64,000 bases of DNA from Curtobacterium sp. MMLR14_010 (GCF_001865015.1 NZ_MJGV01000068.1:67998-131997), one strand, 5' to 3'. Shown: positions 1 through 8,082, numbered from the stretch's first letter. Program-made: numbers and translations. Notes: generated by a model from the letters alone, not told the origin.

Positions 1-60
1 GCACCGGGCCTCCCGTCCGGCTCTGGTCGCGACCGGCGCTGCCAGGATCACCCGCCGCTC

Positions 61-97
61 TTGACACGCGCTTCTTGTAAGTGTTTGATCAGTCACA
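61..97 (+). promoter_or_regulatory. Promoter and operator of the first TetR gene
   Basis: A perfect -35 TTGACA (61-66) is followed after 17 bases by TTTGAT (84-89), a fair -10. An inverted repeat, TGTAAGTG-N6-CAGTCACA (76-97), covers the -10 and the expected start point. The same 8-6-8 design recurs at 701-722 before the oxidoreductase gene, so this is probably the TetR's own operator. The ATG at 97 would lie at about +1, so the mRNA may be leaderless. Confidence 0.65.
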
Positions 98-660
98 TGC
101 CCGTCACCGGAACCAGCCCCCGCTCAACCGCCGAGGCCCAGCGTGCCAGGATCACCGCGGCGGCCGTCCGGGTCTTCGCGGAGAAGGGCTACCACGCCAC
201 CCCGGTCGCGGACGTCGCGACCGAGGCCGGCGTCTCGCCGGCCTACGTCTTCCGGCTCTTCCCCGGCAAGCTCGGCGTGTTCGTCGCCGCTGTCGAGGAC
301 ACCTACACGCGCGTCGCCTCGGCGCTCGCCGAAGCGGGCGAGTCGATCGACGACGGCGACCCGACGGCTCGACTGGCGGCCATGACCGACGCCTACATCG
401 CGCTCGTCGAGGACCGCGACCTCATCATGATGCAGGCGCACGCGCAGAGCGCCAGCAGCGTGCCCGAGATCCGCGAGGCCGTGCGCAGCGGGCTCGGTGC
501 GGTCGTCCGGGCCGTGGAGCGGGCCTCGGGTGCGGCGCCCGCCGACGTCCAGCGCTTCGTGGCGTACGGGCAGCTGTGCCACCTCATCGTGCAGACGGAC
601 CTGGCGGCCGTCGGGGCGTCGTGGGCGCAGTCGATCACGGCCGGTATCCGGCACCGCTGA
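97..660 (+). CDS. TetR/AcrR family transcriptional regulator
   Basis: A 187-residue one-domain repressor type. The N-terminal third is a typical TetR helix-turn-helix (about residues 12-58, with AAAVRVFAEKGYHATPVADV and AGVSPAYVFRLFPGK); the rest is the variable ligand-binding region, with no family recognised. A TTG at 61 would add 12 residues, but it coincides with the -35 box, so ATG 97 is preferred. There is no Shine-Dalgarno. The gene lies just upstream of a quinone oxidoreductase whose promoter carries a matching inverted repeat, so it most likely represses both itself and that gene in response to an electrophile or similar ligand. The ligand cannot be read from the sequence. Confidence 0.85.
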   Translation: MPVTGTSPRSTAEAQRARITAAAVRVFAEKGYHATPVADVATEAGVSPAYVFRLFPGKLGVFVAAVEDTYTRVASALAEAGESIDDGDPTARLAAMTDAYIALVEDRDLIMMQAHAQSASSVPEIREAVRSGLGAVVRAVERASGAAPADVQRFVAYGQLCHLIVQTDLAAVGASWAQSITAGIRHR

Positions 661-700
661 GACGCCCCTCCCTCCTCCTGCTCTTCTTCTTACCCAGAGT

Positions 701-722
701 TGTGACTGTTCAATCAGTAACC
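701..722. promoter_or_regulatory. Second copy of the TetR operator
   Basis: TGTGACTG-N6-CAGTAACC matches the repeat at 76-97 in half-site sequence and in the 6-base spacer. It lies 18 bases before the ATG of the oxidoreductase gene, where a bound repressor would block initiation. A weak -35 (TTGTGA, 700-705) overlaps it. Confidence 0.6.
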
Positions 723-740
723 AAACGAATCGGGACCACC

Positions 741-1766
741 ATGAACGAGACCACCACCCACGTCGTCCTGCCGGGCATCGTCGAGCCGGCCGGGCTCCTG
801 GTCGAGGAGACCCCCGTCGCGACACCCGGACCGGGGGAGCTGCTCGTCACCGTCGAGGCAACCGGCATCTCCTACGCCGAGCGGGCGATGCGCCGCGGCC
901 GCTACTTCATGCAGCCGGCGTTCCCCTTCACGCCCGGGTACGACCTCGTCGGCACGGTGACCGCCGTGGGACCGGGCGTCGACCCCGCGATGACCGGTCG
1001 GCGCGTGGCGAGCCTCACCAAGACCGGCGCGTGGACCGGACGCGCCGTCGTCGCCGAGCGGGACTCGGTCGTTGTGCCGGACGGCGTCACGTCCGAGGAC
1101 GCCGAGGCCGTCACCGTCAACGGCGTCACCGCGTGGCAGATGCTCCACCGTGCTGCGCGGGTGCGTCCGGGGCAGACGATCCTGGTGTTCGGGGCGAACG
1201 GCGGTGTCGGCGGCGTGCTCATCCAGCTCGCGCGGCACCACGGCGTCCGCGTGATCGGCGCTGCGTCCCCGCGGCACCACGAGGCCATGCGGCGGGACGG
1301 CGTCGACCCCGTGGACTACGCCGCCCCGGACCTGGCCGACCAGGTGCGGGCGCTCGCTCCGGCAGGGGTCGACGCCGTCTTCGACAACATCGGCGGTGCG
1401 ACGACGCGGACGGCCCGTTCGCTGCTCGCGCGGGGAGGGGTGCTGGTCTCGTACGCGATCATCGACGCAGTCAGCGGGACGGGCAGCCTGTGGCCGCCGT
1501 TCCTGTCCCACGTCGGTCGGATCGCGTTCTGGAACACGCTGCCCGGGCAGCGCGCCGTGTTCTACGACCTGTGGAGCGGGCACAGCCGCACGCCGAAGCG
1601 GTTCCGGGCGCACCTCGAGGAGGACCTCGGGCGCGTGCTGCAGCTCGTGCGCGACGGAGTCGTCACACCGAGGATCGCCGCACGGTTCCCGCTGACCGAG
1701 ATCGTGCGGGCGATGGAGCTCGCGGAGTCGCGGACGCTCGACGGCAAGGTGGTCCTGCTGCCCTGA
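741..1766 (+). CDS. Zinc-free medium-chain NAD(P)H oxidoreductase (quinone reductase type)
   Basis: A 341-residue MDR-superfamily protein. The N-terminal GroES-like domain runs to about residue 125 (FPFTPGYDLVGTVTAVGPGV). The Rossmann domain has the NADPH-binding glycine motif in LVFGANGGVGGVLIQLA. The structural- and catalytic-zinc cysteines of alcohol dehydrogenases are missing, as in quinone oxidoreductases. Likely reaction: NAD(P)H-dependent reduction of quinones or enals; the substrate is unknown. ATG 741 is the first start after the operator, with only a weak GGGA upstream. It is predicted to be induced when the adjacent TetR protein releases the 701-722 site. Confidence 0.85.
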   Translation: MNETTTHVVLPGIVEPAGLLVEETPVATPGPGELLVTVEATGISYAERAMRRGRYFMQPAFPFTPGYDLVGTVTAVGPGVDPAMTGRRVASLTKTGAWTGRAVVAERDSVVVPDGVTSEDAEAVTVNGVTAWQMLHRAARVRPGQTILVFGANGGVGGVLIQLARHHGVRVIGAASPRHHEAMRRDGVDPVDYAAPDLADQVRALAPAGVDAVFDNIGGATTRTARSLLARGGVLVSYAIIDAVSGTGSLWPPFLSHVGRIAFWNTLPGQRAVFYDLWSGHSRTPKRFRAHLEEDLGRVLQLVRDGVVTPRIAARFPLTEIVRAMELAESRTLDGKVVLLP

Positions 1767-1793
1767 CGTGTGGCGTGCCGCGACTCCGGTCGG

Positions 1794-2291
1794 TCAGAGC
1801 TCGACGGTGCCGTTCTCGATCGGGTCCTTGTCCGGGTTGCGGGTGACCGCGGCCCGGGCGGTCTTCGCGATGTACGCGACGGTGCTGCTCGGCCCCTCCC
1901 AGTACTCGGCAGAGTCGGCCTCGACCTTGATCAGCGCCAGGCCTGCCGTGTCGAGTCCGTCCGGGAACCAGGCCTGCAGCGGCTTGACCCACAGCTCCTC
2001 GGCCTTCTGGCGGTCGTGGACGATGCTCGCGCGGCCGGCCAACGAGGTCCACGAGTGGCCCTTCGTGTCCGAGAACGACACGTTCACCTCGGGGTGGACG
2101 CCGATCTGCTCGGCCTTGGCGGAGTCGTCGTAGGCGAAGAACCACAGGTCGCCGTCGAACTCGGCCTCCTGCAGGGCCATCGGGCGGCTGACGTGCTTGC
2201 CGTCCGTGGTCATCGTGGTGAGCATCGCGACCTTCGCGTCGTTCATCAGGTCGGCGATGTGGTGCTGGTCGGTGGGGGTGGTGTCGGACAT
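1794..2291 (-). CDS. Pyridoxamine 5'-phosphate oxidase-like general stress protein
   Basis: A 165-residue single-domain split-barrel flavoprotein of the general-stress-26 type. The N-terminus (AKVAMLTTMTTDGKHVSRPM) and the central EFDGDLWFFAYDDSAKAEQI are typical of the family, as are the VNVSFSD and WVKPLQAWFPDGLD segments. Members bind FMN or F420; the physiological reaction is usually unknown. GAGGAG lies 8 bases before the ATG, supporting this start. It converges with the upstream oxidoreductase (27-base gap) and has its own promoter. Confidence 0.85.
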   Translation of the reverse strand: MSDTTPTDQHHIADLMNDAKVAMLTTMTTDGKHVSRPMALQEAEFDGDLWFFAYDDSAKAEQIGVHPEVNVSFSDTKGHSWTSLAGRASIVHDRQKAEELWVKPLQAWFPDGLDTAGLALIKVEADSAEYWEGPSSTVAYIAKTARAAVTRNPDKDPIENGTVEL

Positions 2292-2474
2292 GGTGCGTGC
2301 TCCTCGTCGATAGACCGGGTGGTGCTCGCGACGCTACGCGCGGGCAGCCGGGAGGCTCGGTACCGGTGGCGTCGTGCGGCTCACGACTGTGGCGGTGCCG
2401 GTGGTGTGGCGCGCGGGGCGGTCGGGCCGCGGTGGCGGCGCGAGCGGGGTCGCGGCCGTCGCGTGGCGTGTGGG

Positions 2475-2510
2475 CGACAACGTCGACGTCGTACGACATC
2501 GACGTTGTCG
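2475..2510. repeat. 36-base palindromic element, type A copy
   Basis: It follows the design CGACA-N8-GTCGTACGAC-N8-TGTCG and is almost fully self-complementary (one symmetrical mismatch pair). The same design occurs at 29447, 29509 and five times at 36674-36997. It lies between two divergent genes, about 45 bases before the -10 of the downstream TetR gene. Confidence 0.8.
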
Positions 2511-2567
2511 CGGACGTCCTGCGGTCCCGAGTCCCGCGGCGACCTCCCGCTCGGTACGGTGATCGAC

Positions 2568-3143
2568 ATGGCCACCTTCACGCCCCCGCCCGCCGACGCC
2601 ATGCGTGCGAAGCTCCTGCTCGCAGCACGCGAGGAGTTCGCGGCGGTCGGCATCACCGGCGCCCGGATCGAACGCATCGCCGCGGCGTCGTCGAGCAACA
2701 AGGCGCAGATCTTCCACTACTTCGGCAGCAAGGAGGGCCTCTTCGACGCGCTCTACGCCCAGACCGTCGCGGAGACGCTCGCGCTCGTGCCCCTCGACGC
2801 CGAGGACCTGCCCGAGTACGCCGGGCGGTTGCACGACGCCGCAGTGCAGCGGCCGTGGGCGCAGCGCTTGGTGACCTGGTACCGACTGGAGCGCGGCGAC
2901 GCAGCCCCGATGGAGGCCGTCGTCGCCGGCAACGCCGAGGCGGTCGCCGAGATCGAACGGGCCCAGCGCGCGGGTCTCCTGCCGCGGACCGTCCGACCGG
3001 CCGTGCTGCTCGGGCTCGTCGTGCACCTGGCGGCGTTCTGGAGCGAGACCAGCCCGGAGTTCGACGCCCTGGTCACCGCGGTGATGCCGGCGCGACGTCG
3101 GCAGGTCGTGGTGGACGCCGTCGCGGCGCTCGTTGGGCGCTGA
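2568..3143 (+). CDS. TetR family transcriptional regulator
   Basis: A 191-residue protein. The helix-turn-helix spans about residues 9-56 (LLLAAREEFAAVGITGARIE, then SSSNKAQIFHYFGSKEGLFD). The C-terminal half resembles the TetR_C domains of actinobacterial regulators but is not diagnostic. TACGGT (2555-2560) ends seven bases before the ATG and there is no Shine-Dalgarno, so a leaderless mRNA is likely. It converges on an MFS exporter gene ending 73 bases away, which is the best candidate target; a 14-base palindrome near that gene's promoter (4685-4698) is a possible binding site. Confidence 0.85.
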   Translation: MATFTPPPADAMRAKLLLAAREEFAAVGITGARIERIAAASSSNKAQIFHYFGSKEGLFDALYAQTVAETLALVPLDAEDLPEYAGRLHDAAVQRPWAQRLVTWYRLERGDAAPMEAVVAGNAEAVAEIERAQRAGLLPRTVRPAVLLGLVVHLAAFWSETSPEFDALVTAVMPARRRQVVVDAVAALVGR

Positions 3144-3215
3144 CCACGTCCCGACCCGGCGCGCCTGCGTCATCCGGCGCGCCTGCGTCCTCCATCGGGC
3201 CGGCGTCCCGGTCCG

Positions 3216-4655
3216 TCAGCTCGCGTCCCGGCCCTCGCGCGACCGCACGATCCCGACCGTCACGAGCGCGGTCGCCCCGAGCGTCAGCACGACGCCGGCG
3301 ACCTGCACGCCCGACTCGAACTGCGCCAGCCGCGTGCTCGTCCAGGCCGTCGTCGCGATGCTCCCGCTGACCATCGCCGCCAGCACCGCCCCCGAGGCCG
3401 CGATCCCGACCCCGGTCGCCAGCTCGCTCGCCGTGTCCACGAGTGCGGCGCCCATCGACGTCCGGTCGGCGGGCAGCCCCCGGAGGACGTCGTTGCCGGC
3501 CACCACGCCGACGACCCGCATGCCGGCGGCGACGAGCACGAGGGCGACGGCCACCCACCCGTAGCCGAGGTGCCCGAGGACGGCGAACACCCCGAGCCCG
3601 AGCACGACGGCCGCCGAGCTGGACGCTGCCGCCCGACGGAGCCCGACCCGCTGCACGAACGGCCCGACGAACCGCCCGCTCGCGAGCAGCACCACGACCT
3701 GCGGCAGCATCCCTACGGCCGCAGCCGCCGGTGACCAGCCCCAGCCGAACTGCAGCTGGAGCGTCACCAGGTACGACAGCCCGGCGACGGCGAGTCCGGC
3801 GCCGGCCTTGAACGCCAGTCCGCTCGCCACCAGCGGCCGGGCGACGAGCGCGAGGTCGAGCAGTGGGTGCGCCGCCGACCGCTCACGCAGCACGAAGGCG
3901 ACGCCGGCAACCACGGTCGCCGCCGCCATCACCGACAGCTGCCACGACCAGCCGAGGTCGACGGCGAGCGTCGGCGCCACCAGGGCCCCGGCGATCGTCG
4001 CGGTGCCGAGGACAGCACCCGCGACGTCGATCGGTGCGCGGTGCAGTCCGTCGGCCGTGTCGGCGCCGATGCCGGTCCGGATCCCGACGAACGCGACCAG
4101 GGCGATGGGCGCGTTCGCGAGCAGGAGCACCTGCCACGGCGCCACGGCGAGCACGAGGCCGCCGATGGTCGGGCCGATCGCCAGGCCGACGAGTCCCGCC
4201 GTCGAGATGACGGTGAGGGCCCGGACGCGCAGGTCCTCGGTGTCGAAGAGTCGGAACGCCAGCGCCATCGACCCCGGAGTGGTCATCGCAGCCGCGATGC
4301 CCATCACGGCTCGCAGGGCGATGAGCTCCGGCGTCGTCGTGACGAAGACGGTCGCGAGGCTCGCCACCGCGAGCAAGACCAGCCCCACGAGCATGATGCG
4401 GCGTCGGCCCACCCGGTCGGCGACGGCGCCGAACAGCAGCATCAACCCGCCGAAGACGACGGAGTAGGCGCCGGTGACCCACTGCAACCCGGTGGTCGTG
4501 GCGTGCAGTTCGCGGCCGATGGTCGGCAGTGCCACGTTGAGCAGCGAGTTGTCGAGCATCTCGAACAGGAACACGGCGGACAGCCCGGCGAGGGCGAGCC
4601 ACGCGTCGCCCAGGGACCTCGGCGCGAGCGGACGGACAGTGGGGACGGCGGACAT
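3216..4655 (-). CDS. MFS drug-exporter-like transporter (DHA2 type)
   Basis: A 479-residue integral membrane protein. Its first helix carries the DHA2-type motif LDNSLLNVALPTIGREL, followed by GLQWVTGAYSVVFGGLMLLFG and the loop motif GAVADRVGRRRIML between helices 2 and 3. Many further hydrophobic segments follow, consistent with about 14 helices. Such proteins export hydrophobic compounds using the proton gradient; the substrate is not predictable. AAGGAG lies 8 bases before the ATG. It is probably controlled by the convergent TetR gene at 2568-3143. Confidence 0.85.
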   Translation of the reverse strand: MSAVPTVRPLAPRSLGDAWLALAGLSAVFLFEMLDNSLLNVALPTIGRELHATTTGLQWVTGAYSVVFGGLMLLFGAVADRVGRRRIMLVGLVLLAVASLATVFVTTTPELIALRAVMGIAAAMTTPGSMALAFRLFDTEDLRVRALTVISTAGLVGLAIGPTIGGLVLAVAPWQVLLLANAPIALVAFVGIRTGIGADTADGLHRAPIDVAGAVLGTATIAGALVAPTLAVDLGWSWQLSVMAAATVVAGVAFVLRERSAAHPLLDLALVARPLVASGLAFKAGAGLAVAGLSYLVTLQLQFGWGWSPAAAAVGMLPQVVVLLASGRFVGPFVQRVGLRRAAASSSAAVVLGLGVFAVLGHLGYGWVAVALVLVAAGMRVVGVVAGNDVLRGLPADRTSMGAALVDTASELATGVGIAASGAVLAAMVSGSIATTAWTSTRLAQFESGVQVAGVVLTLGATALVTVGIVRSREGRDAS

Positions 4656-4684
4656 GGGCGCACTCCTTCAGGTGATGAAGTGGC

Positions 4685-4698
4685 GACTCGAGCGAGTC
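4685..4698. promoter_or_regulatory. Possible operator before the MFS gene
   Basis: GACTCG-AG-CGAGTC is a perfect 6+2+6 palindrome 30 bases upstream of the MFS start. It could bind the TetR protein encoded downstream. No second copy was found near that TetR gene, so the assignment is weak. Confidence 0.3.
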
Positions 4699-4810
4699 AC
4701 GTGCGCGCGCCCGGCGCACGTGGCGCGGGCTTTTTCCCTCTGCGCTCACCGTAGGTGACGACGTGGGCCAACAGCAAGTGCCGCTGCGGGCCCGAGATGG
4801 TGCGGACCAC

Positions 4811-4855
4811 CGGACGGGAGGCTCGCATCGGGCTGGTGCCGGGCCTCCTGGCCGG
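4811..4855. terminator. Degenerate member of the GGAGGCTC palindrome family
   Basis: CGGACGGGAGGCTCG and a decayed partner arm (GGGCCTCCTGGCC) lie just after the end of the leftward MarR gene. The position fits a terminator, but the stem is interrupted. Confidence 0.45.
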
Positions 4856-4868
4856 TGGGTGGCGGGTC

Positions 4869-5369
4869 TCAGGTCGCCTTGCGGCGTCGCGGGCTGGCGG
4901 ACCGGGGCGGTGCGGCGCGGAGGCGGTCGCCGACCTTGCCGAGGACGGCCGCGAGGGAGTCGACCTCGTCCGTGGTCAGGGACTCGAAGAGCAGACCGCG
5001 GACGACGGCGACGTGGCCCGGGAAGACGGTGGCGAGGACGGCTCGGCCGGCCTCGGTGATGGTGACGACCACGCGGCGTTCGTCCTCTGGCGACGTCGAG
5101 CGCGTGACGAGTCCGCGCTTGTCGAGCAGCTGCGCCTGGTACGTCAGGCCGCTGCGGCTGTAGACGACGCCGTCCGCCAGGTCGGTCATGCTCCGGCTGC
5201 CCGTCGGGTCGTCGCCGAGCCGCGCGAGCAGCTGGAACTGCACATAGCTCAGGCCGCCGGCGTCGCGGAGCTGCTGCTCGACCGCGGGACGCAGGAGTGC
5301 GCTGACCTCGGTGAAGGCGAAGTACGCGGCGAGCTCCGTCGGGGAGAGACCGGGTTGGGGTTCGACCAT
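4869..5369 (-). CDS. MarR family transcriptional regulator
   Basis: A 166-residue winged-helix protein. The core fits MarR: YVQFQLLARLGDDPTGSRSM, the recognition-helix region VVYSRSGLTYQAQLLDKRGL and the wing VTRSTSPEDERRVVVTITEAG. The last ten residues are basic. TAGGAT lies six bases before the ATG and no Shine-Dalgarno is visible, so it is probably leaderless. It is divergent from an oxidoreductase gene; two perfect palindromes lie between them, the usual arrangement for a MarR that represses itself and its neighbour. Confidence 0.9.
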   Translation of the reverse strand: MVEPQPGLSPTELAAYFAFTEVSALLRPAVEQQLRDAGGLSYVQFQLLARLGDDPTGSRSMTDLADGVVYSRSGLTYQAQLLDKRGLVTRSTSPEDERRVVVTITEAGRAVLATVFPGHVAVVRGLLFESLTTDEVDSLAAVLGKVGDRLRAAPPRSASPRRRKAT

Positions 5370-5441
5370 GGTCCGATCCTACCGTTGCTTCGAGTTCGAA
5401 GCAGTGCTACCGTCGTCCCCAGTTGCTTCGAACTCGAAGCA
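5370..5441. promoter_or_regulatory. Divergent promoter with two MarR operators
   Basis: Two 18-base palindromes, TGCTTCGA-GT-TCGAAGCA (5386-5403) and TGCTTCGA-AC-TCGAAGCA (5424-5441), have centres 38 bases apart. Rightward promoter: TTGCTT (5385-5390), 17 bases, TACCGT (5408-5413). The first palindrome overlaps its -35 and the second lies just after the start point. Leftward MarR promoter: -10 TAGGAT at 5381-5376, with its -35 region also inside the first palindrome. One repressor would shut both directions. Confidence 0.8.
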
Positions 5442-5460
5442 CACGACGAGAGGTCCCATC

Positions 5461-6399
5461 ATGAAGGCAGTCCGTTTCCTCGAGGTCGGTGGACCCGAGG
5501 TCCTGCAGTACGTCGACGTCGAGCAGCCCCAGCCGGCTGCCGGCCAGGTGCGGATCCGCGTCGCGGCGTCCGCCTTCAACTCCGCGGACACTGGCATGCG
5601 GGCGGGCTCCCTGCCCATCCCGGTGACTCTGCCGCACGTGCCGGACTACGACGTGTCCGGCACGGTGGACGCGCTCGGCGACGGTGTGGAGGGCTTCGCG
5701 GTCGGTGACGCGGTCATCGCGTTCCTGCCCATGGGTGAGGACGGCGGCGCGGCCGAGTACGTCGTGGCTCCCGCTGACGTGCTGGTCCACGCGCCGACGA
5801 GCATCCCGCTGGCCGATGCCGCGGCGCTGCCGTCGGTCGCGCTGACCGCGCAGCAGGCGCTGTTCGACGACGGAGGGCTGCAGGCCGGGCAGCGGGTGTT
5901 CATCGTCGGCGCGGGCGGTGTCGTCGGCAAGTACGCGGTGCAGCTGGCGAAGCGAGCCGGTGCGTACGTCATCGCCACCGCGAGCCCGCGGAGTACCGAT
6001 GCGGTGCGCGCTGCGGGTGCAGACGAGGTCGTCGACCACACGGCGTCGTCCTTGCATGAGGCCGTGTCCGAGCCTGTCGACCTGCTGCTGAACCTGGCGC
6101 CGATCGAGCCCGCGGAGTTCGCGGCCCTGGTCGATCTGGTCCGTCCGGGTGGGGTCGTCGTGAGCACCACCGCCTGGATGCCCGCACCGGACGACGCCGA
6201 ACGCGGGGTGCGGTCCGTCGTCGTGTTCGTGCGGAGTGACCTCGCACAGCTCGGGGAGCTCGTGCGGTTGGTCGACGCGGGGGAGCTGCGGGTGGAGGTC
6301 TCGCGGCGCATCTCACTGGCCGAGCTGCCGGCGCTGCACGTCGAGGCTGCCGAGCGCGGGGTCAGCGGGAAGGTGATCGTGCTCCCGGAGGCGGTGTGA
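5461..6399 (+). CDS. NADP-dependent medium-chain oxidoreductase
   Basis: A 312-residue zinc-free MDR protein. The GroES-like part contains LPHVPDYDVSGTVDALGDGV; the nucleotide-binding motif is VFIVGAGGVVGKYAVQLAK. Residues 230-312 close the Rossmann domain and end in the family-typical SGKVIVL. GAGAGG precedes the ATG at a good distance. Substrate unknown; regulation by the divergent MarR protein suggests a response to a toxic small molecule. Its last 38 bases overlap the 3' end of the convergent SdpI-like gene. Confidence 0.85.
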   Translation: MKAVRFLEVGGPEVLQYVDVEQPQPAAGQVRIRVAASAFNSADTGMRAGSLPIPVTLPHVPDYDVSGTVDALGDGVEGFAVGDAVIAFLPMGEDGGAAEYVVAPADVLVHAPTSIPLADAAALPSVALTAQQALFDDGGLQAGQRVFIVGAGGVVGKYAVQLAKRAGAYVIATASPRSTDAVRAAGADEVVDHTASSLHEAVSEPVDLLLNLAPIEPAEFAALVDLVRPGGVVVSTTAWMPAPDDAERGVRSVVVFVRSDLAQLGELVRLVDAGELRVEVSRRISLAELPALHVEAAERGVSGKVIVLPEAV

Positions 6400-6736
6400 C
6401 GCGGAGGGTCGACTCGGGTCGTCGCCGGCTGGCGCGCACGGCGACCCAGGTGCTCCAGAGTGACCCGGCCACCGCTGCCCCGGCGACGGCCAGGAGGAGG
6501 GGTTCGCTGTTCCACTGACCGAGCAGGCACCCGGCGACTGCGGCGACGACCATCACCGCGGCGGTCGTGCACATCGGGGCGAGGGCTGCGCGGTGCGCTC
6601 GTTGCCAGGCGTCGGCGTCCCGGAGGGTGGCCGTGGTGCGGATGCCGAACCAGCGGTTGCGGGGGATGACGCCCCGGGCCGGGAGCACGACGCTCAGCGC
6701 GATGAGGACGGCCGCGGCGATCTCGACGGTGATCAT
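6362..6736 (-). CDS. SdpI family membrane protein
   Basis: A 124-residue membrane protein. The N-terminal helix is followed by the family signature PRNRWFGIRTTATLRDADAW, then WQRAHRAALAPM and two more hydrophobic helices. SdpI of Bacillus gives immunity to a toxic peptide; most actinobacterial members have no tested role. Its ATG overlaps the stop of the upstream small gene (ATGA), so the two form an operon. A start at 6838 would add a non-conserved, charged, proline-rich leader and was rejected. Confidence 0.75.
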   Translation of the reverse strand: MITVEIAAAVLIALSVVLPARGVIPRNRWFGIRTTATLRDADAWQRAHRAALAPMCTTAAVMVVAAVAGCLLGQWNSEPLLLAVAGAAVAGSLWSTWVAVRASRRRPESTLRVTPPPGARSPSR

Positions 6737-6972
6737 CGCCGCCGCCGGGTGTCGGTCGAGGACGCGGGAGTCGTTGCGTCGAGGGCGTCCCGTTGTGGTG
6801 TGCTCCCGGCGAAGTGCGCGGCCGTCGTCGCGATCCACAGGGCGGCGAGGGCGATGAGGCCGACGATGCCCGGGCCGGCGAGGACGAACGCCACGACGAG
6901 TGTCGCGAGTCCCGCGAGCATGAGTGCGACGGGGAGCCTGCGGCCCCGGTTCTGGTCCCCGTTTCCTGTCAC
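6733..6972 (-). CDS. Small two-helix membrane protein
   Basis: A 79-residue protein with two adjacent hydrophobic segments (about residues 15-33 and 36-54) and a polar, Thr/Arg-rich tail. GTG 6972 was chosen because GAGGGG lies 6 bases upstream; a longer reading to 7062 lacks a ribosome site. It is translationally coupled to the SdpI-like gene. No family recognised. Confidence 0.55.
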   Translation of the reverse strand: MTGNGDQNRGRRLPVALMLAGLATLVVAFVLAGPGIVGLIALAALWIATTAAHFAGSTPQRDALDATTPASSTDTRRRR

Positions 6973-7053
6973 GTCTCGCCCCTCGTCAATCGCCCCTGCG
7001 GTGATCCCATCCTGCCGGTAGCGTGTGACATACGCAACCGCGAGGGAGCAGTA

Positions 7054-7494
7054 ATGGAGCAACGCGTGACCTTCGGCGAGCGGCTCCTCGTCCTCGGGTG
7101 GTTCCTGTCGGCGTTCTTCGTCAGCAGTGCGCCGCTCGTGCTCGGGGTCATCGCGGCGGACCTGATCCCGGGCATCGGTGGGGTCCGGCAGTCGGTGACG
7201 CTGCCGGTCCTCGTCGCGGCGCTGATGCTGATCGTCGGGTTGGCCGTTGTGTTCGGCAGTGCGCTCGAACGAGTGGTTGACCGGCTCTTCCCGGGGCGCA
7301 CGGCGAGCAGTCGGATCGCCAAGCAGATCGCGTCAGCGCTTCCCCTCTGGGTGGTGCTCCTGCCACTGATGGAGAACGGCCTCGGTGCCGTGGTCGCGAC
7401 CGTCGTCGCAGTCGTGCTCTACGACGTGGCGGAACCCGTGCTCGATCGGATCGACCGCAAGCGTCAGGAGGACGACGGCGACGCGGCCTCGTGA
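7054..7494 (+). CDS. Hypothetical membrane protein
   Basis: A 146-residue protein with four hydrophobic segments: about 9-35, 47-67, 90-106 and 108-122. The tail is charged (DRIDRKRQEDDGDAAS). The ATG follows GAGGGAG at 5-6 bases. It is divergent from the two-gene SdpI operon. I do not recognise a family, and nothing in it suggests catalysis. Confidence 0.65.
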   Translation: MEQRVTFGERLLVLGWFLSAFFVSSAPLVLGVIAADLIPGIGGVRQSVTLPVLVAALMLIVGLAVVFGSALERVVDRLFPGRTASSRIAKQIASALPLWVVLLPLMENGLGAVVATVVAVVLYDVAEPVLDRIDRKRQEDDGDAAS

Positions 7495-7506
7495 ACGGAG
7501 CAGTTC

Positions 7507-7857
7507 TTGCGTGATCCTCTGAGGACGTCCGGCCTGTGGCGTGCGAGCCTCCGTCGTGCGGACGGGTGGAGCGAGGTCCGCGGGCCGTCCGGGTCCTACT
7601 GCACGGGTTCCCTCGTCGAGTGGGGCAGCATCACGAAGGGCCTCGTCGGCACCGCTGCGTGGCGCACCCTCGACGTCGAATGTCCGGTCGCCGAGGTGCT
7701 GCCCGAGTTCCCCGCTGCGGCGTTCACCGTCGCGGACCTCGTCAGGCACACCTCCGGACTGCCACGACTGCGCCGAGGGATGGCGCGCAACCCACTGCGC
7801 GACCCCTACCGTCCGACGGTGGCCCGAGCGCTGACTCCTGCCGACGTCACGCCGGTG
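7507..7857 (+). pseudogene. Truncated beta-lactamase-like serine hydrolase
   Basis: About 117 codons resemble the start of a class C beta-lactamase/esterase-type hydrolase: the nucleophile motif SITK appears in EWGSITKGLVGTAAW, followed by FTVADLVRHTSGLPRLRRGM. Family members have roughly 300-450 residues and need a later YxN and a KTG-like motif. Here the similarity stops near 7857; the reading frame stays open to 8160 only because it runs antisense through the next gene. The fragment keeps the nucleophile but cannot fold as a full enzyme. It looks like a 3' deletion remnant. Confidence 0.65.
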
Positions 7858-7875
7858 CATCCGTCCGTGGCCGCG

Positions 7876-8082
7876 TCAGCCGATGCTCTCGAAGACCATC
7901 GTGGCCTGGATGCGGTCGCCGCCGCCGAGGCCTTTGCTCCCGCTGCTCGCCGTGGTGATCGTGTGGAGCCGGTAGCCCTTCGCGGCCTGCTCGTTGATGG
8001 CCTGCTCGAGCGACGTCAGGTTGCCCGAACCGGTCCCGAGGAACTTCTCCTTGAGGATCACCTGGAGGACGACGTACTGCAT
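7876..8082 (-). CDS. DUF4177 family small protein
   Basis: A 68-residue protein. MQYVVLQVILKEKFLG, followed by LEQAINEQAAKGYRLHTITT and a final beta strand (QATMVFESI), matches the DUF4177 pattern of a small alpha/beta domain. AAGGAG lies 6 bases before the ATG. Function unknown. It converges on the broken hydrolase fragment, which may have lost its 3' end here. Confidence 0.75.
   Translation of the reverse strand: MQYVVLQVILKEKFLGTGSGNLTSLEQAINEQAAKGYRLHTITTASSGSKGLGGGDRIQATMVFESIG

Noticed and set aside
2475-2510. The palindrome as the specific operator of the adjacent TetR gene
   Set aside because: The same element occurs near unrelated genes at 29 kb and 37 kb, so it is a dispersed element; a local role cannot be excluded but is not supported.
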